Source: an uncultured Bacteroidaceae bacterium
GTDB taxonomy: Bacteria > Bacteroidota > Bacteroidia > Bacteroidales > Bacteroidaceae
Direction: 5' to 3'
Length of the DNA stretch: 38,159 nt
Assembly (NCBI GenBank): GCA_939800445.1
Contig: CALNGU010000014.1
Coordinates: 1 to 38,159 of the forward strand
Position 1 is the stretch's first letter. Every line of letters starts with the position of its first letter. Shown here one piece after another: positions 1 through 8,275 of the stretch. The notes beneath the pieces are model-generated. The model searched no databases, had not been told where the DNA came from, and saw only the letters and a list, made by a program, of their open reading frames with translations. A program made the position numbers and the translations under genes.

Positions 1-572
1 GCTTCAGCCATGACTTCGCACCGGGCAGCCTGACCGCCATAGTGGGTGAGACGGGGGTCGGCAAGAGCACGTTGATAAAGCTGATACTGGCACTGTTCAG
101 CCCCGACGAGGGGAGGGTGACGCTCTATGACACACGGAGGCGGGTCGTCGCCTCGCCGCTCACGCGCTGCAACCTCTCCTATGTCCCGCAGGGCAACACC
201 CTAGTCAGCGGCACGGTGCGCGACAACCTGCTGATGGGCAACCCTGCCGCGACGGAGGACGAACTGCGTGACGCGCTCCATGCTGCGGCGGCGGACTTCG
301 TGTTCGCCTTGCCTGACGGGCTGGAGACGTTGTGCGGCGAGCAAGGCACGGGGCTCAGCGAGGGGCAGGCGCAGCGCATAGCCATCGCACGCGGCTTGCT
401 CCGCCCCGGCGGGGTGCTGCTGCTGGACGAACCCACCTCGTCCCTCGACACCGACACCGAGACGATGCTGCTGCAACGCCTCGCCTGCCAGGTGCAGGGC
501 AAGACACTCATCCTCATCACGCACCGCGAGACGATAGCGCAACTCTGCACCTCTGTCGTCAGGCTGGGGTGA
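1..572 (+). CDS. ABC transporter ATP-binding domain, C-terminal part (5' truncated by window)
   Basis: The reading frame is open from base 3, so the ATG at 42 is internal and the gene starts before the window. It is a complete ABC nucleotide-binding domain: Walker A (GETGVGKST, coded about 45-71), Q-loop region (YVPQGNT), signature LSEGQAQR, Walker B with catalytic glutamate (GVLLLDEPTSSLD) and an H-loop histidine (LITHRE). The signature has SEGQ instead of the usual SGGQ. The protein ends soon after the H-loop, as in exporters whose membrane domain precedes the ATPase. By family knowledge it would drive ATP-dependent export or lipid/peptide transport. The substrate cannot be judged because the membrane part is missing. 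A strong terminator follows 26 bp after the stop. Confidence 0.85.
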   Translation, partial: FSHDFAPGSLTAIVGETGVGKSTLIKLILALFSPDEGRVTLYDTRRRVVASPLTRCNLSYVPQGNTLVSGTVRDNLLMGNPAATEDELRDALHAAAADFVFALPDGLETLCGEQGTGLSEGQAQRIAIARGLLRPGGVLLLDEPTSSLDTDTETMLLQRLACQVQGKTLILITHRETIAQLCTSVVRLG

Positions 573-597
573 CGGATGGACAATGAATGCCTCGGGA

Positions 598-630
598 GGG
601 GGCGCACCGGCGGTGCGCCCCCTCTTTTTT
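598..630 (+). terminator. Intrinsic terminator after the ABC ATPase gene
   Basis: An 11-bp perfect GC-rich stem (598-608 with 612-622) with a 3-nt loop is followed by a T-rich tract. It lies 26 bp after the ABC stop codon. Its right arm is also the start of the first copy of the 66-bp repeat. Confidence 0.9.
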
Positions 631-790
631 GTCTCTGTGAGTGGCATTATCGTCTGAGGGGCGGCACATCATTGGACGGTGCGCCCCTTCTTTTTTGTCA
701 ATAGGGCAAGCATTATAGTTTGACAGGGGGCACATCATTTGGCGGTGCGCTCACTCTTTTTTGCCTATGCGGGTGGCATCAGGATATGAC
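612..790. repeat. 66-bp degenerate tandem repeat, two full copies and a partial third
   Basis: Three copies begin with GGTGCG at 612, 678 and 744, exactly 66 bp apart. Copies 1 and 2 share the T-rich core, the GCATTAT segment and the GCACATCATT end; copy 3 fades after about 47 bp. No convincing ORF runs through it. The first copy contains the 3' half of the ABC terminator, so the array may have arisen by duplication of a terminator region. Confidence 0.8.
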
Positions 791-825
791 AAAGGCGGCC
801 CGCCCCTCGTGGGCGAGCCGCCTTG
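791..825 (-). terminator. Probable terminator of the secreted-protein operon
   Basis: The stem 794-805 with 811-822 has one mismatch (800/816) and a 5-nt loop. On the minus strand it is followed by a short T run. It sits about 30 bp beyond the stop of the 859-residue protein gene. The U-tract is short, so efficiency is uncertain. Confidence 0.6.
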
Positions 826-852
826 CCAATAGTTGTCCGGGTGGGACGGGGG

Positions 853-3432
853 TTATTTCACAACCTTGAAGACTTCGCTTCCGACTTTCACCACATAGAC
901 TCCGCCTTCAGGCAGTGCGATGCGGTTTGTGCCGGGCACTGCATCGAATGCTGCAACCTTGACACCTGCGGTGGTGAACACTTCGACTTCCGCTTCGGCA
1001 GAAACCTCCACGACCAACTCGCTTGCTGAGACATACGCTTTGGCTGCGTTTGCCGCCATCACGTCATCGACAGCTACATCAGGCACTTCGCCGAGGTCGA
1101 TGAAGACTTCGTTGGAGTAGGGGGAAACGATTTCCCTGCCTGCCGCGTTGGTGGCGAATGCCCTCACCTTGTAGTAGTAGAAGTCGCCCTCCTGGCGGTT
1201 GACAACGTAGGTGATGGCACTGCCGAACTGGCCGTTTTGCCTTGCCGAGAAGTAGGTCATCCTCGTCTCGTCACCGGCATTGAGTGCCTGGGCGAGGGTG
1301 AAGTTGTCAAGCATCACGTAGTAGCCGGTGCTTGTGAACGTGAAGCCCACCGCGCTTGACCCGTTGGAGAACTCGAAGCTGACATCCTCGCTTGCGGAGG
1401 TCAGGGTGTAGGTCTGCGTCTCGTTGTTGGCTGCACCTGAATAGTCATAGGCCTCGACGGTGATGACATCGCCTACACTGCCGTAGAATGTGACATCTAC
1501 GCTGTAAGTCCCGTCGCCATTGGACAGGTCGAACTGCGGTGAGAACACACCGTTTTGCCCGCCAATCATGCTTGTGGCAAGCACAGGCAGCGATGCCGCC
1601 CAGCCGACACGGTTGCAGTAGGTTGACAGGTCAAGACGTGCCGTGTTGTAGGTGTCGGGGTCGGTCGGGTCGGCATTTGACGGTATGCCCGAGAAATCCT
1701 CGTCGTCGAGCGTGTAGACTTCGTCACGCAATGCCTCATGCACGATGTCAATCGAGATTTCGTAGCCATCGGCGTTATCGACTTGCTCCCAGTTGGTCTT
1801 GAACGACTCGTAGTATACGCCATCATTGCCGACCTCGACGAGCGGGTCAGTGATCTCGTGGGCGACAGGAGTGTCCAGTGAGTAGAATGTCAACACGACT
1901 GACTGCTCGGGGCTCGGCGTGGATCTGTTGCCGGCAGCATCGACAGCGGTGACGGTGTAGTAGTAAGTGCCGTCGGCATCAAGGTCGGTGAAAGTGTAGC
2001 TCGTGCCGGTGACTTCGAGACCCTCGTAGTCATATTCCGGGAGAACCAGAGGATTGACACCGTAGGTGACAGTGATGTCGTCAATGGCGAGGTAGCCCTG
2101 AGCCGGGGCAATGTCAGCGCCGCCCCACTGCACGTAGACTTTATTAGTCCCCTCGGGGATGTAGTCGTAGGGAATCTCGAAGATGGCACCCTCGTCAGAC
2201 GTTACCTCTTCATAGTAGTCAGTCAGACGGTAGCTGTATATCGTCTCGGAAGTGGTGTTGTCACCAGATGTGTCAAGGTTGAAAAGTATCCAAAGCATGT
2301 CGTTCTCGTCGAGCACCTCGGACTTGACCCAGAAGTTGAGGTTGGAGACGTACTTCTCATTGTTCTCCGGAGTATAGAAATAGTCCAGGTCGCCATCGAT
2401 GCAGCCGGCGTAAGGAGCGGACTGATAGTACTTGGAGTCTGAATAGTAGTGACGGTATGTCCCGCTCTTGCCGAAGCCTATCTCAAACCCTGGTTTAGTG
2501 CCCATCAGGACATAACCCTCGTCGCCCTTGCTGCTTGTGCCTACGGCGCAGAATTTGTCATCGATGATTTCCAGATCAGAGAAGTCCTCGACCAGCACCT
2601 CGGCAACCGGATTGTCGGGATCTTCGACCTTGTGGTAGAGGTTCAGTTCGTACTTCTCAGCACCCGGCACCGGTGTCCATGAAGCCGTGAAGCCTGTCTG
2701 GGTGATGTCGGAAGGTGCATTAAGGGTCGGTGAAGGCAGACCCTCGCCCGACTGGAGGATGTCGATGAAGTCTATCAACACTTCGCCTCCGTAGGTCATG
2801 TCAAACCTCAGCGCGCTCGTTGCCGAACCGCCGCTGAAAGTGTAGGTGTACTCGGCATACTCGTCCGTCACCTCTATTTCCTTGGTGTTGTTGTCCCAGT
2901 CGAAATTGCCGTTGGTGGAGTGATACAGATAGATGTATGCCGACTCTCCCTGGTAGAAACTCTTGGCCCTGAACTTGACGGTGAAGTTGCCATCGTCTTT
3001 GGAGAGGTTGACCTGGGGTGTCTGGATATAGCCGTCCTGGAGGTAGCATGAGCCGCCTGCCATGTAGGCACTCATCGCTTGCCATCCCTCAACATTGGTG
3101 TATTCGGCAGGGATTGTCCCGGCAAATCTGTGGTTTCTGTCCGGTGTCGTTTCCGACCCGCCTGTAAATTTGTCGAAGTCTTCCCTGAGCGAAGAAGTCT
3201 GCTCATCAGCCTTGGGGGCTTTGCGCACTTTCGAGCCGCGGGTCAGGTCGCCGACGCGCAATGTCTCACCAGTCGCCGAAATTCTCAGCATCACGTCGTC
3301 ATCGGGAATCTCAGGCTTCGGAATCACCCGCTTGGGCTGCCGGGCTTGAGGTGTGGCCGACTGTGAGTAGGCTTGCGTTGCCGCCGCCAAAGACAAGGCA
3401 AAAACCGGCAACAGTAGTGTAAGTTTGTTCAT
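853..3432 (-). CDS. Secreted multidomain protein with choice-of-anchor J and fibronectin III-like domains and a T9SS-like C-terminus
   Basis: 859 residues. An N-terminal signal peptide (residues 1-23, ending ATQAYSQ) is followed by jelly-roll/choice-of-anchor-J-like segments (about 105-230, 285-455 and 580-715). Between them are fibronectin type III-like stretches (about 235-275 with TGFTASWTPVPGAEKYEL, 455-520, 530-575 and 740-785). The last 65 residues have the pattern of a Bacteroidota type IX secretion C-terminal domain: short beta strands, GVKV, then GGVYVVKVGSEVFKVVK. By family knowledge such proteins pass the outer membrane through T9SS and stay on the surface or are released; ligand binding or adhesion is the likely role. 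It is the second gene of a two-gene operon, 20 bp after the Omp28-like gene. Domain limits are approximate and no catalytic motif was seen. Confidence 0.8.
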   Translation of the reverse strand: MNKLTLLLPVFALSLAAATQAYSQSATPQARQPKRVIPKPEIPDDDVMLRISATGETLRVGDLTRGSKVRKAPKADEQTSSLREDFDKFTGGSETTPDRNHRFAGTIPAEYTNVEGWQAMSAYMAGGSCYLQDGYIQTPQVNLSKDDGNFTVKFRAKSFYQGESAYIYLYHSTNGNFDWDNNTKEIEVTDEYAEYTYTFSGGSATSALRFDMTYGGEVLIDFIDILQSGEGLPSPTLNAPSDITQTGFTASWTPVPGAEKYELNLYHKVEDPDNPVAEVLVEDFSDLEIIDDKFCAVGTSSKGDEGYVLMGTKPGFEIGFGKSGTYRHYYSDSKYYQSAPYAGCIDGDLDYFYTPENNEKYVSNLNFWVKSEVLDENDMLWILFNLDTSGDNTTSETIYSYRLTDYYEEVTSDEGAIFEIPYDYIPEGTNKVYVQWGGADIAPAQGYLAIDDITVTYGVNPLVLPEYDYEGLEVTGTSYTFTDLDADGTYYYTVTAVDAAGNRSTPSPEQSVVLTFYSLDTPVAHEITDPLVEVGNDGVYYESFKTNWEQVDNADGYEISIDIVHEALRDEVYTLDDEDFSGIPSNADPTDPDTYNTARLDLSTYCNRVGWAASLPVLATSMIGGQNGVFSPQFDLSNGDGTYSVDVTFYGSVGDVITVEAYDYSGAANNETQTYTLTSASEDVSFEFSNGSSAVGFTFTSTGYYVMLDNFTLAQALNAGDETRMTYFSARQNGQFGSAITYVVNRQEGDFYYYKVRAFATNAAGREIVSPYSNEVFIDLGEVPDVAVDDVMAANAAKAYVSASELVVEVSAEAEVEVFTTAGVKVAAFDAVPGTNRIALPEGGVYVVKVGSEVFKVVK

Positions 3433-3452
3433 AAAGTAATTGTATGTTTTTA

Positions 3453-5378
3453 TTAATACATCAGTTTATACGTCTCAAAGAAGTCGTCGCCCCTGACAGC
3501 CACGACGCACAGTCCGCTGCCCTGCAGCTGGCCAAGGTCATGCAGCGAGCCGCCCTGGAGTGTCTTGTGCATGAGCTGCTGACCGCCAAGACCGTAGACT
3601 GTCACATCGACCTCGCCGTCCAATCCACTGAGGTCAACGATGATGTTGCCATCCGCGCAGTAGGCTGCGGCTTTGGCGACCTGCGTCCCGTCCTCTACGC
3701 CCAGTCCCGGGTCGTCCATGTTGCCGAAGTCGGCAGCGGCGACAAGGGCTGCGTTGAGAATTTCGCCTGTGGCCGGGTCAATCAACAGTGCGGCCACCTC
3801 GATGTTGTCTTTCTCGATGACTGATTTCGGCAACTGGATTGTTGATGAATAGAGTGCAGGACTGTTGGCCTTGAACTGCCCGAAAGCCTGCTCACCGTCT
3901 ATGTCGGGGAATATCCCCCTCGCAACATCATGATAATACATCGCGGAGGCAGGGATAGGGTTGCCATACTTTTCGTAGCCGCCCATAGCACCTAACGTGC
4001 CATTAGCATAAGCGTTTTGCTGTGCATAAGCATTGTTATTGGGTTGGTGAACGTTCTGTTCGAGTAACACCAACGCGACATTGAAGTGTCCGTCATTTGC
4101 GCTGAAAGTGAAATTGGCGTATACATTGACATTTATTTCACTTTTTGTGCTTGACCAATCTGCCCTGACAACTACACCGGCAACAGGCAAATCACGCAGA
4201 CCATTTAAAATCCCGTCAAAGACCGTTTGGGTATTCACTGTTGGAAGCTGATTCACACGATTGATAACTGCGCCCGGAAAACCATTATTACTGTATGCAC
4301 TGATAGCCATGTCGTAATATTCATCGGTCATCACATCATTGTTGTGGACGGCGATGCCAATGCAATTCTCCGAATAACGCTTTTTAGCTTCCTCCATCGC
4401 GACTATTCCACGAGGGCAAGCTACGCACCACGTGCCGGTGCGTTCCTCGATGACGATGCGGCGGTCATATATCGACGGCCCGGGGTTGTAGACCTCGCCC
4501 GAGCAGGTCGCGACCATGTCGCCCACAGTCACGGTGTAGGAGTAGGAGAGCTTGCCCGACGACGGCACAGTCACCGGCACTTGCTGGCGGAACGTCACCG
4601 ATTTTCCGTCGGAGCTCGGGGTAAAAGAGGTGATTTTGCCCTCCCAATTGCCCCCGTCGTACTCGACCGCGATGTCGGCATCCGTGATGACAGTGCCGAA
4701 CTCGGTGGTCAAACGCCCTTCAAGCACGAGCTGGTCGTTCCTGTCGGAAACGAACTGTGGAGTGAGGTTCTCCAGCGTGATTGCGTCGGACATCTGTTCC
4801 AGCTGCACCGCCCTGATGTTGTCTATCAGGATGGCAAGGCCCTCGGTGTTGTGATGCACCGCGACATACACAGTGCACCCCCTGTAAGCGTCAAGTGAGG
4901 TGTAGTGCGTCGTCCATGAGCCTGCCTCGGCATCGACTGTCACCAGAGGTTCGTCGGTGAAATCCTCCTTGTCCTGTCCCGTGGTCGAGACCATGATGCG
5001 GTAGCCGTCAGGTGTCTCGGTGCTGAGCGAGCGTGCATCCCACACGAAAGCCAGGTTGTCCACATCGGGCAGCTCGATGGCCGGCGTGACGAGCCAGTTG
5101 TCAGTCGTCCCGCTTTTGGTATATCTTGATGGGGCGACAGCGCACTCTTCGCTGTAATATATCGTCCACCCTTTGCTGCTTGCGCCCGACACCGCCCCCA
5201 TGGCAAAAGCACCGTTGCTGTAGGCAGCAGCGTTGATGGTGAGGTAGTCGTAGTCGGCACGGAACATATCGTTCCTCAGGAAATCCGACTTGAAGTCCTG
5301 GGTGTAAAAAGTCTCAATCACTTGCGCTTCCGCCGCCATCGGCAGGCAAAGTAATCCGAACAGTAATAATTTCTTCAT
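3453..5378 (-). CDS. Omp28-related surface protein with choice-of-anchor J domain, CxxC motif and T9SS-like C-terminus
   Basis: 641 residues. The signal peptide is residues 1-19 (ending AAEAQ). A choice-of-anchor-J/cleaved-adhesin-like domain covers about 20-195, a linker domain about 200-300, and an Omp28-like region about 303-545. The latter begins with EERTGTWCVACPRG, a thioredoxin-like CxxC with C318 and C321. The last 75 residues resemble a T9SS sorting domain (GLGV near its start, short strands, ending ETYKLMY). Omp28 of Porphyromonas is an outer-membrane protein suspected to act in adhesion. The thioredoxin-like motif suggests a redox or disulfide role, but activity is not proven by the motif. 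First gene of the operon; a TATATTTG promoter box lies 46 bp upstream. Confidence 0.8.
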   Translation of the reverse strand: MKKLLLFGLLCLPMAAEAQVIETFYTQDFKSDFLRNDMFRADYDYLTINAAAYSNGAFAMGAVSGASSKGWTIYYSEECAVAPSRYTKSGTTDNWLVTPAIELPDVDNLAFVWDARSLSTETPDGYRIMVSTTGQDKEDFTDEPLVTVDAEAGSWTTHYTSLDAYRGCTVYVAVHHNTEGLAILIDNIRAVQLEQMSDAITLENLTPQFVSDRNDQLVLEGRLTTEFGTVITDADIAVEYDGGNWEGKITSFTPSSDGKSVTFRQQVPVTVPSSGKLSYSYTVTVGDMVATCSGEVYNPGPSIYDRRIVIEERTGTWCVACPRGIVAMEEAKKRYSENCIGIAVHNNDVMTDEYYDMAISAYSNNGFPGAVINRVNQLPTVNTQTVFDGILNGLRDLPVAGVVVRADWSSTKSEINVNVYANFTFSANDGHFNVALVLLEQNVHQPNNNAYAQQNAYANGTLGAMGGYEKYGNPIPASAMYYHDVARGIFPDIDGEQAFGQFKANSPALYSSTIQLPKSVIEKDNIEVAALLIDPATGEILNAALVAAADFGNMDDPGLGVEDGTQVAKAAAYCADGNIIVDLSGLDGEVDVTVYGLGGQQLMHKTLQGGSLHDLGQLQGSGLCVVAVRGDDFFETYKLMY

Positions 5379-5423
5379 AGGCAGTATTTATAAATATTTA
5401 ATATTCATGCGGAACGTGGCTTG

Positions 5424-5431
5424 CAAATATA
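5424..5431 (-). promoter_or_regulatory. Bacteroidota -7 box for the Omp28-like operon
   Basis: TATATTTG on the minus strand matches the TAnnTTTG -7 consensus, 46 bp before the ATG at 5378. No good TTTG -33 element is present at the usual distance, so this is a partial match. Confidence 0.55.
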
Positions 5432-5527
5432 GGGATTTAATCATAACACCGTGAAAACCGCTACGTTTTTTTCATTGTTTGATGTTGATTAATGATAGAC
5501 AAAAACTTTTATTCCCCCCGATTGCAT

Positions 5528-5535
5528 TATCTTTG
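5528..5535 (+). promoter_or_regulatory. Bacteroidota -7 box for the lipoprotein genes
   Basis: TATCTTTG, 20 bp before the ATG at 5556, matches the TAnnTTTG consensus. The upstream -33 element is weak. Together with the box at 5424-5431 it makes the 177-bp gap a divergent promoter region. Confidence 0.65.
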
Positions 5536-5555
5536 CACGCAACAGCTAACAAACG

Positions 5556-5996
5556 ATGATGGCAATGACACTCCATACACTCAGGTTTGCGGCGGCGGCA
5601 GCCATGGCGGCGATGTTGCTCGTGGTGTCGGCTTGCAGCAAATCCACCGACCATGAGTTGCGCGACAAGTGGAAGCTGGAACGCTACTCACTCGCCGACG
5701 GCAGGACGATGGAGGTCGATAGCGTGTTCTTCAACTTCATGAAGGGCAGCGCGTCAGTCATCTACGCTTGCGGCAGCACGCCCTACTACACCATGTACGG
5801 TGCCTACCGCCTCTGGGCGGACTCGATGGAGGTGGAGCTGCACGCCGAGACCGACGCTGCAAGGCGGGCGGAGTACTTTGACCGTTACCTTGGCTGGGGG
5901 GACGACTTCAAGCAAAGATTCAGGATAAGGACGCTCACATCCTCTACGCTCGAACTGGAAAGGGGCGACACCATCATGCACATGACCAAACACTAA
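5556..5996 (+). CDS. Small lipoprotein, lipocalin-like
   Basis: 146 residues with a long hydrophobic signal and a lipobox (VVSAC, C27), so it should be lipid-anchored. The mature part is a short beta-rich domain: DKWKLERYSLADGR near the start, then alternating strands ending in LTSSTLELERGDTIMHM. This resembles the small lipocalin-like lipoproteins common in Bacteroidales. Those are generally uncharacterised; ligand binding is only inferred from the fold. Three in-frame ATGs (5556, 5559, 5565) are possible starts. The first is used because it follows the promoter most closely. It is 15 bp upstream of the SPOR lipoprotein and probably cotranscribed with it. Confidence 0.7.
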   Translation: MMAMTLHTLRFAAAAAMAAMLLVVSACSKSTDHELRDKWKLERYSLADGRTMEVDSVFFNFMKGSASVIYACGSTPYYTMYGAYRLWADSMEVELHAETDAARRAEYFDRYLGWGDDFKQRFRIRTLTSSTLELERGDTIMHMTKH

Positions 5997-6011
5997 CAAA
6001 ACGATAAAGCA

Positions 6012-6533
6012 ATGAAAAAGACAGTTTATCTCTGCGCAGCCCTCTGCGCCGCGCTGGCAATGACATCATGCAAGTCGAGTGAAAGCGCATACAAGAAGGC
6101 CTACGAGAAAGCCAAACAACAGGAACTCGCCGATGCCGAGTTGCAAAAGGACGACGACGTGACAGTCATCGAGACGACCGAGCCCGAGACAATCGAGGCC
6201 ACGCCCATCCAGCCTGCTCAGCAACAGACGGCGGCAACGGCACCCGAGAGGCACGAGAAAGTGGAAGTGGTCGGCAACGGCACGCTCAATAAATTCAGCG
6301 TCGTGTGCGGCAGCTTCGGGCTGAAGGCCAACGCCGAGTCATTGAAGAACAGGATGGTCGCCGACGGCTACAATGCGCTTGTCGTCTTCAATCCCGAGAT
6401 AGCCATGTACCGCGTCATCACCGCCACTTTCGCAACGAGGGAAGAGGCCACAGCGTCAAGGGAGCAGCTCAAGAACCGTTATCCCGACAACAAGGACTTC
6501 CAGGGCGCATGGTTGCTCATCAAGGCTGAGTGA
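6012..6533 (+). CDS. SPOR-domain lipoprotein
   Basis: 173 residues. A lipoprotein signal (lipobox MTSC, C20) is followed by a charged helical linker rich in K/E/Q (22-85). A SPOR domain of about 75 residues follows (FSVVCGSFGLKANAESLKNRM to the end), with the typical pattern of the family. SPOR domains bind denuded glycan strands of peptidoglycan, usually at division sites, so this protein probably lies in the periplasm attached to a membrane and touching the cell wall. Its specific role is unknown. It is 15 bp after the lipocalin-like gene and ends in a strong terminator. Confidence 0.85.
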   Translation: MKKTVYLCAALCAALAMTSCKSSESAYKKAYEKAKQQELADAELQKDDDVTVIETTEPETIEATPIQPAQQQTAATAPERHEKVEVVGNGTLNKFSVVCGSFGLKANAESLKNRMVADGYNALVVFNPEIAMYRVITATFATREEATASREQLKNRYPDNKDFQGAWLLIKAE

Positions 6534-6560
6534 CCTGCGACCGTGGCAGACGGCAACAGG

Positions 6561-6590
6561 AAAGGCAGTGCAACGTGCACTGCCTTTTTT
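6561..6590 (+). terminator. Intrinsic terminator after the SPOR lipoprotein
   Basis: A perfect 12-bp stem (AAAGGCAGTGCA with its complement, 3-nt loop) is followed by six T. The A run before the stem could let it act on the minus strand too, for the convergent histidine kinase transcript. Confidence 0.92.
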
Positions 6591-6631
6591 CATGCGATGC
6601 CCCGTGGCGGGTAGTTCACCCTTGCCGCAAT

Positions 6632-6728
6632 GAGGCCAGTTGTTAGTGCGATTAACAATGCTTGTTAGTGGCACTAACAAAGCTTGTTAGTCCGACTAAC
6701 AAGGCGTGTCATCCGCGCGGCTCGCCGA
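6632..6728. repeat. Palindromic repeat element, copy 1 (three dyads at 22-bp spacing)
   Basis: Three tandem dyads TTGTTAGT-N3-ACTAACAA lie at 6640-6658 (one arm mismatch), 6662-6680 and 6684-6702, exactly 22 bp apart. A conserved tail GTCATCCGCGCGGCTCGC follows. The whole block matches 17176-17272 at about 82 of 97 positions. It lies between two convergent genes, after the SPOR terminator. Function unknown: protein-binding array, RNA hairpins or a miniature mobile element are all possible. Confidence 0.85.
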
Positions 6729-6779
6729 GGTGGCTGCCTGGATGCCGTGTGCCGTGCCGCAGTGCGTGCCACGGATGCG

Positions 6780-7946
6780 TCAGACGCGCACGTCCTTGAG
6801 CTCGATGCGGAAGGTCGTGCCGACGCCCAGCTCCGAGGATTTGACGAAGATGCGTCCTTTGTGGTAATCCTTGATGATGCGCCGCGAGAGCGAGAGGCCG
6901 AGGCCCCATCCCCGCTTTTTGGTAGTGTAGCCGGGGTTGAAGACGGTCTTGAACTTTGATTTGGGGATGCCTTTCCCCTCGTCTGCCACCTCGACCCAGA
7001 CCTTTCCGTCGGCCTTGCCGTGCGTGAGGGTTATCTTGCCCGAGCCGTCCATGGCATCGGCGGCGTTCTTGCAGAGGTTCTCGATGACCCATTCGAAGAG
7101 CGAATGGCTGACCAAGGCCTTGACGTGGTGCGGCGGGGTGACGCACTCGACGGTTATTTTGTTGGACACGCGGCGCGAGATGTAGGCGGCGCGGTCGGCG
7201 ATGATGGCGGTGATGTCGCAGACTTCGAGCTCGGGTTCCGACCCTATCTTCGAGAACCGCCCGACGACCGTCTTGAGCACCTCGATGTCTTTGCCCATCT
7301 CGGCGACGGCCTCGTCGCCCGGGTGCTGCTCTGACAGCAGGTCGTGCCATGCCATGAGCGACGAGATGGGTGTGCCGAGCTGGTGCGCCGTCTCCTTGGA
7401 CAGGCCGACCCACACGCGGTTTTGCTCGGCTCTCTTCATGTTGGTGAGCAGCAGGGCGGCTATGACCACGAATATGACGACCACGCCAAGCTGGACGTAG
7501 GGGTACATGGCCAGCCGGCGCAGCAGGAGGGAGTCGTCGTAGTAGACATCGACAAACTGTGTGTGATCGACGTTGCCCTCGTTGTCGTTGAGGTAGAAGC
7601 GGATGTTCTTGCCGCCGGCGCATATCCTGGCGACCTGGCGGTGCAGCGACGCGAGCGAGTCGGTGCGGCCGAGGTCGAGGTTGCGCCAGTCCTGCACCAT
7701 GCCTTCGTCGTCGAGGACGACGACCGGGATGGTGTTGTTGCCGTTCAACACTTTCAGGACGAGTGTCATGTCGGCGTTTGAGTCGGCGTTGCTCATGATT
7801 TGCATCGCGCTGGCCCATATCTCCATCTTCTTGCGCTCTTCCTCCTTCATGTCGTCGATGAGGAATTGCGACACGACCAACGATGCGAGGGCGATGACGA
7901 CTGCGATGCAGACGATGATGATTTTCATGCTGCCTGATTTGTCCAT
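6780..7946 (-). CDS. Membrane sensor histidine kinase (orphan)
   Basis: 388 residues from the ATG at 7946; GTG at 7958 or ATG at 7928 (MKIIIVCIAVV) are alternatives. There are two membrane segments (about residues 8-29 and 149-168) around a periplasmic domain of about 115 residues. The cytoplasmic part has an H-box (KETAHQLGTPISSL, phospho-accepting His 188), N-box (ENLCKNAADAM), G-boxes (DEGKGIP and GWGLGLSLS) and an F-box-like NPGYTTKKRG. It therefore has a complete HATPase domain. By family it autophosphorylates and passes phosphate to a response regulator, but none is encoded next to it. It follows pspC and sdaA on the same strand, with a possible terminator in the 112-bp gap. Confidence 0.88.
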   Translation of the reverse strand: MDKSGSMKIIIVCIAVVIALASLVVSQFLIDDMKEEERKKMEIWASAMQIMSNADSNADMTLVLKVLNGNNTIPVVVLDDEGMVQDWRNLDLGRTDSLASLHRQVARICAGGKNIRFYLNDNEGNVDHTQFVDVYYDDSLLLRRLAMYPYVQLGVVVIFVVIAALLLTNMKRAEQNRVWVGLSKETAHQLGTPISSLMAWHDLLSEQHPGDEAVAEMGKDIEVLKTVVGRFSKIGSEPELEVCDITAIIADRAAYISRRVSNKITVECVTPPHHVKALVSHSLFEWVIENLCKNAADAMDGSGKITLTHGKADGKVWVEVADEGKGIPKSKFKTVFNPGYTTKKRGWGLGLSLSRRIIKDYHKGRIFVKSSELGVGTTFRIELKDVRV

Positions 7947-7969
7947 AATGCGTGTCACGGTTGCTGTTA

Positions 7970-8021
7970 CAATAATATATAACGCGGAACGGGCGGTTTT
8001 ATTATCACGCCACGTCCCGCG
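7970..8021 (-). terminator. Possible terminator between the pspC-like gene and the histidine kinase
   Basis: On the minus strand the arms 8008-8021 and 7983-7996 pair at 12 of 14 positions, followed by a TTATATATT run. It may partly separate kinase expression from the upstream genes. Confidence 0.45.
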
Positions 8022-8058
8022 CTATTGCTGCCGCACCGGATGTGCTGTCGGGCAAAGG

Positions 8059-8244
8059 TCAGTCCTCAGGCATGATGAGCCAGAAGATGAGGTAGACCAC
8101 CACTCCCGAAAAGACCGTGAAGAACGTGAGCAGCACCCACGCCACGCGGACTGCCGTGGGATCCCATCCGAGGTATTCGGCCAGGCCGCTGCACACTCCG
8201 CCGATCATCCTGTTGCTTGAGCGGGTAAGTCGTCTGTTGTTCAT
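8059..8244 (-). CDS. PspC-domain small membrane protein
   Basis: 61 residues starting MNNRRLTRSSN. The domain is the classical PspC pattern: RMIGGVCSGLAEYLGWDPTAVRVAW, then one hydrophobic helix (VLLTFFTVFSGVVVYLIFWLIMP). PspC proteins sense or respond to membrane stress in phage-shock systems; stand-alone copies in Bacteroidota have no defined role. A longer frame upstream exists, but its first residues overlap the gap to sdaA and do not resemble the family, so the ATG at 8244 is used. It lies 31 bp after sdaA and about 110 bp before a histidine kinase gene. Confidence 0.88.
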   Translation of the reverse strand: MNNRRLTRSSNRMIGGVCSGLAEYLGWDPTAVRVAWVLLTFFTVFSGVVVYLIFWLIMPED

Positions 8245-8275
8245 ATATAATAGGTATAAGTGTAAGGCTCGTTGT

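Noticed and set aside
6709-7818. 369-codon ORF in another frame of the histidine kinase
   Set aside because: Arg/His/Pro-rich shadow frame of a GC-rich gene; the kinase frame has all catalytic boxes.
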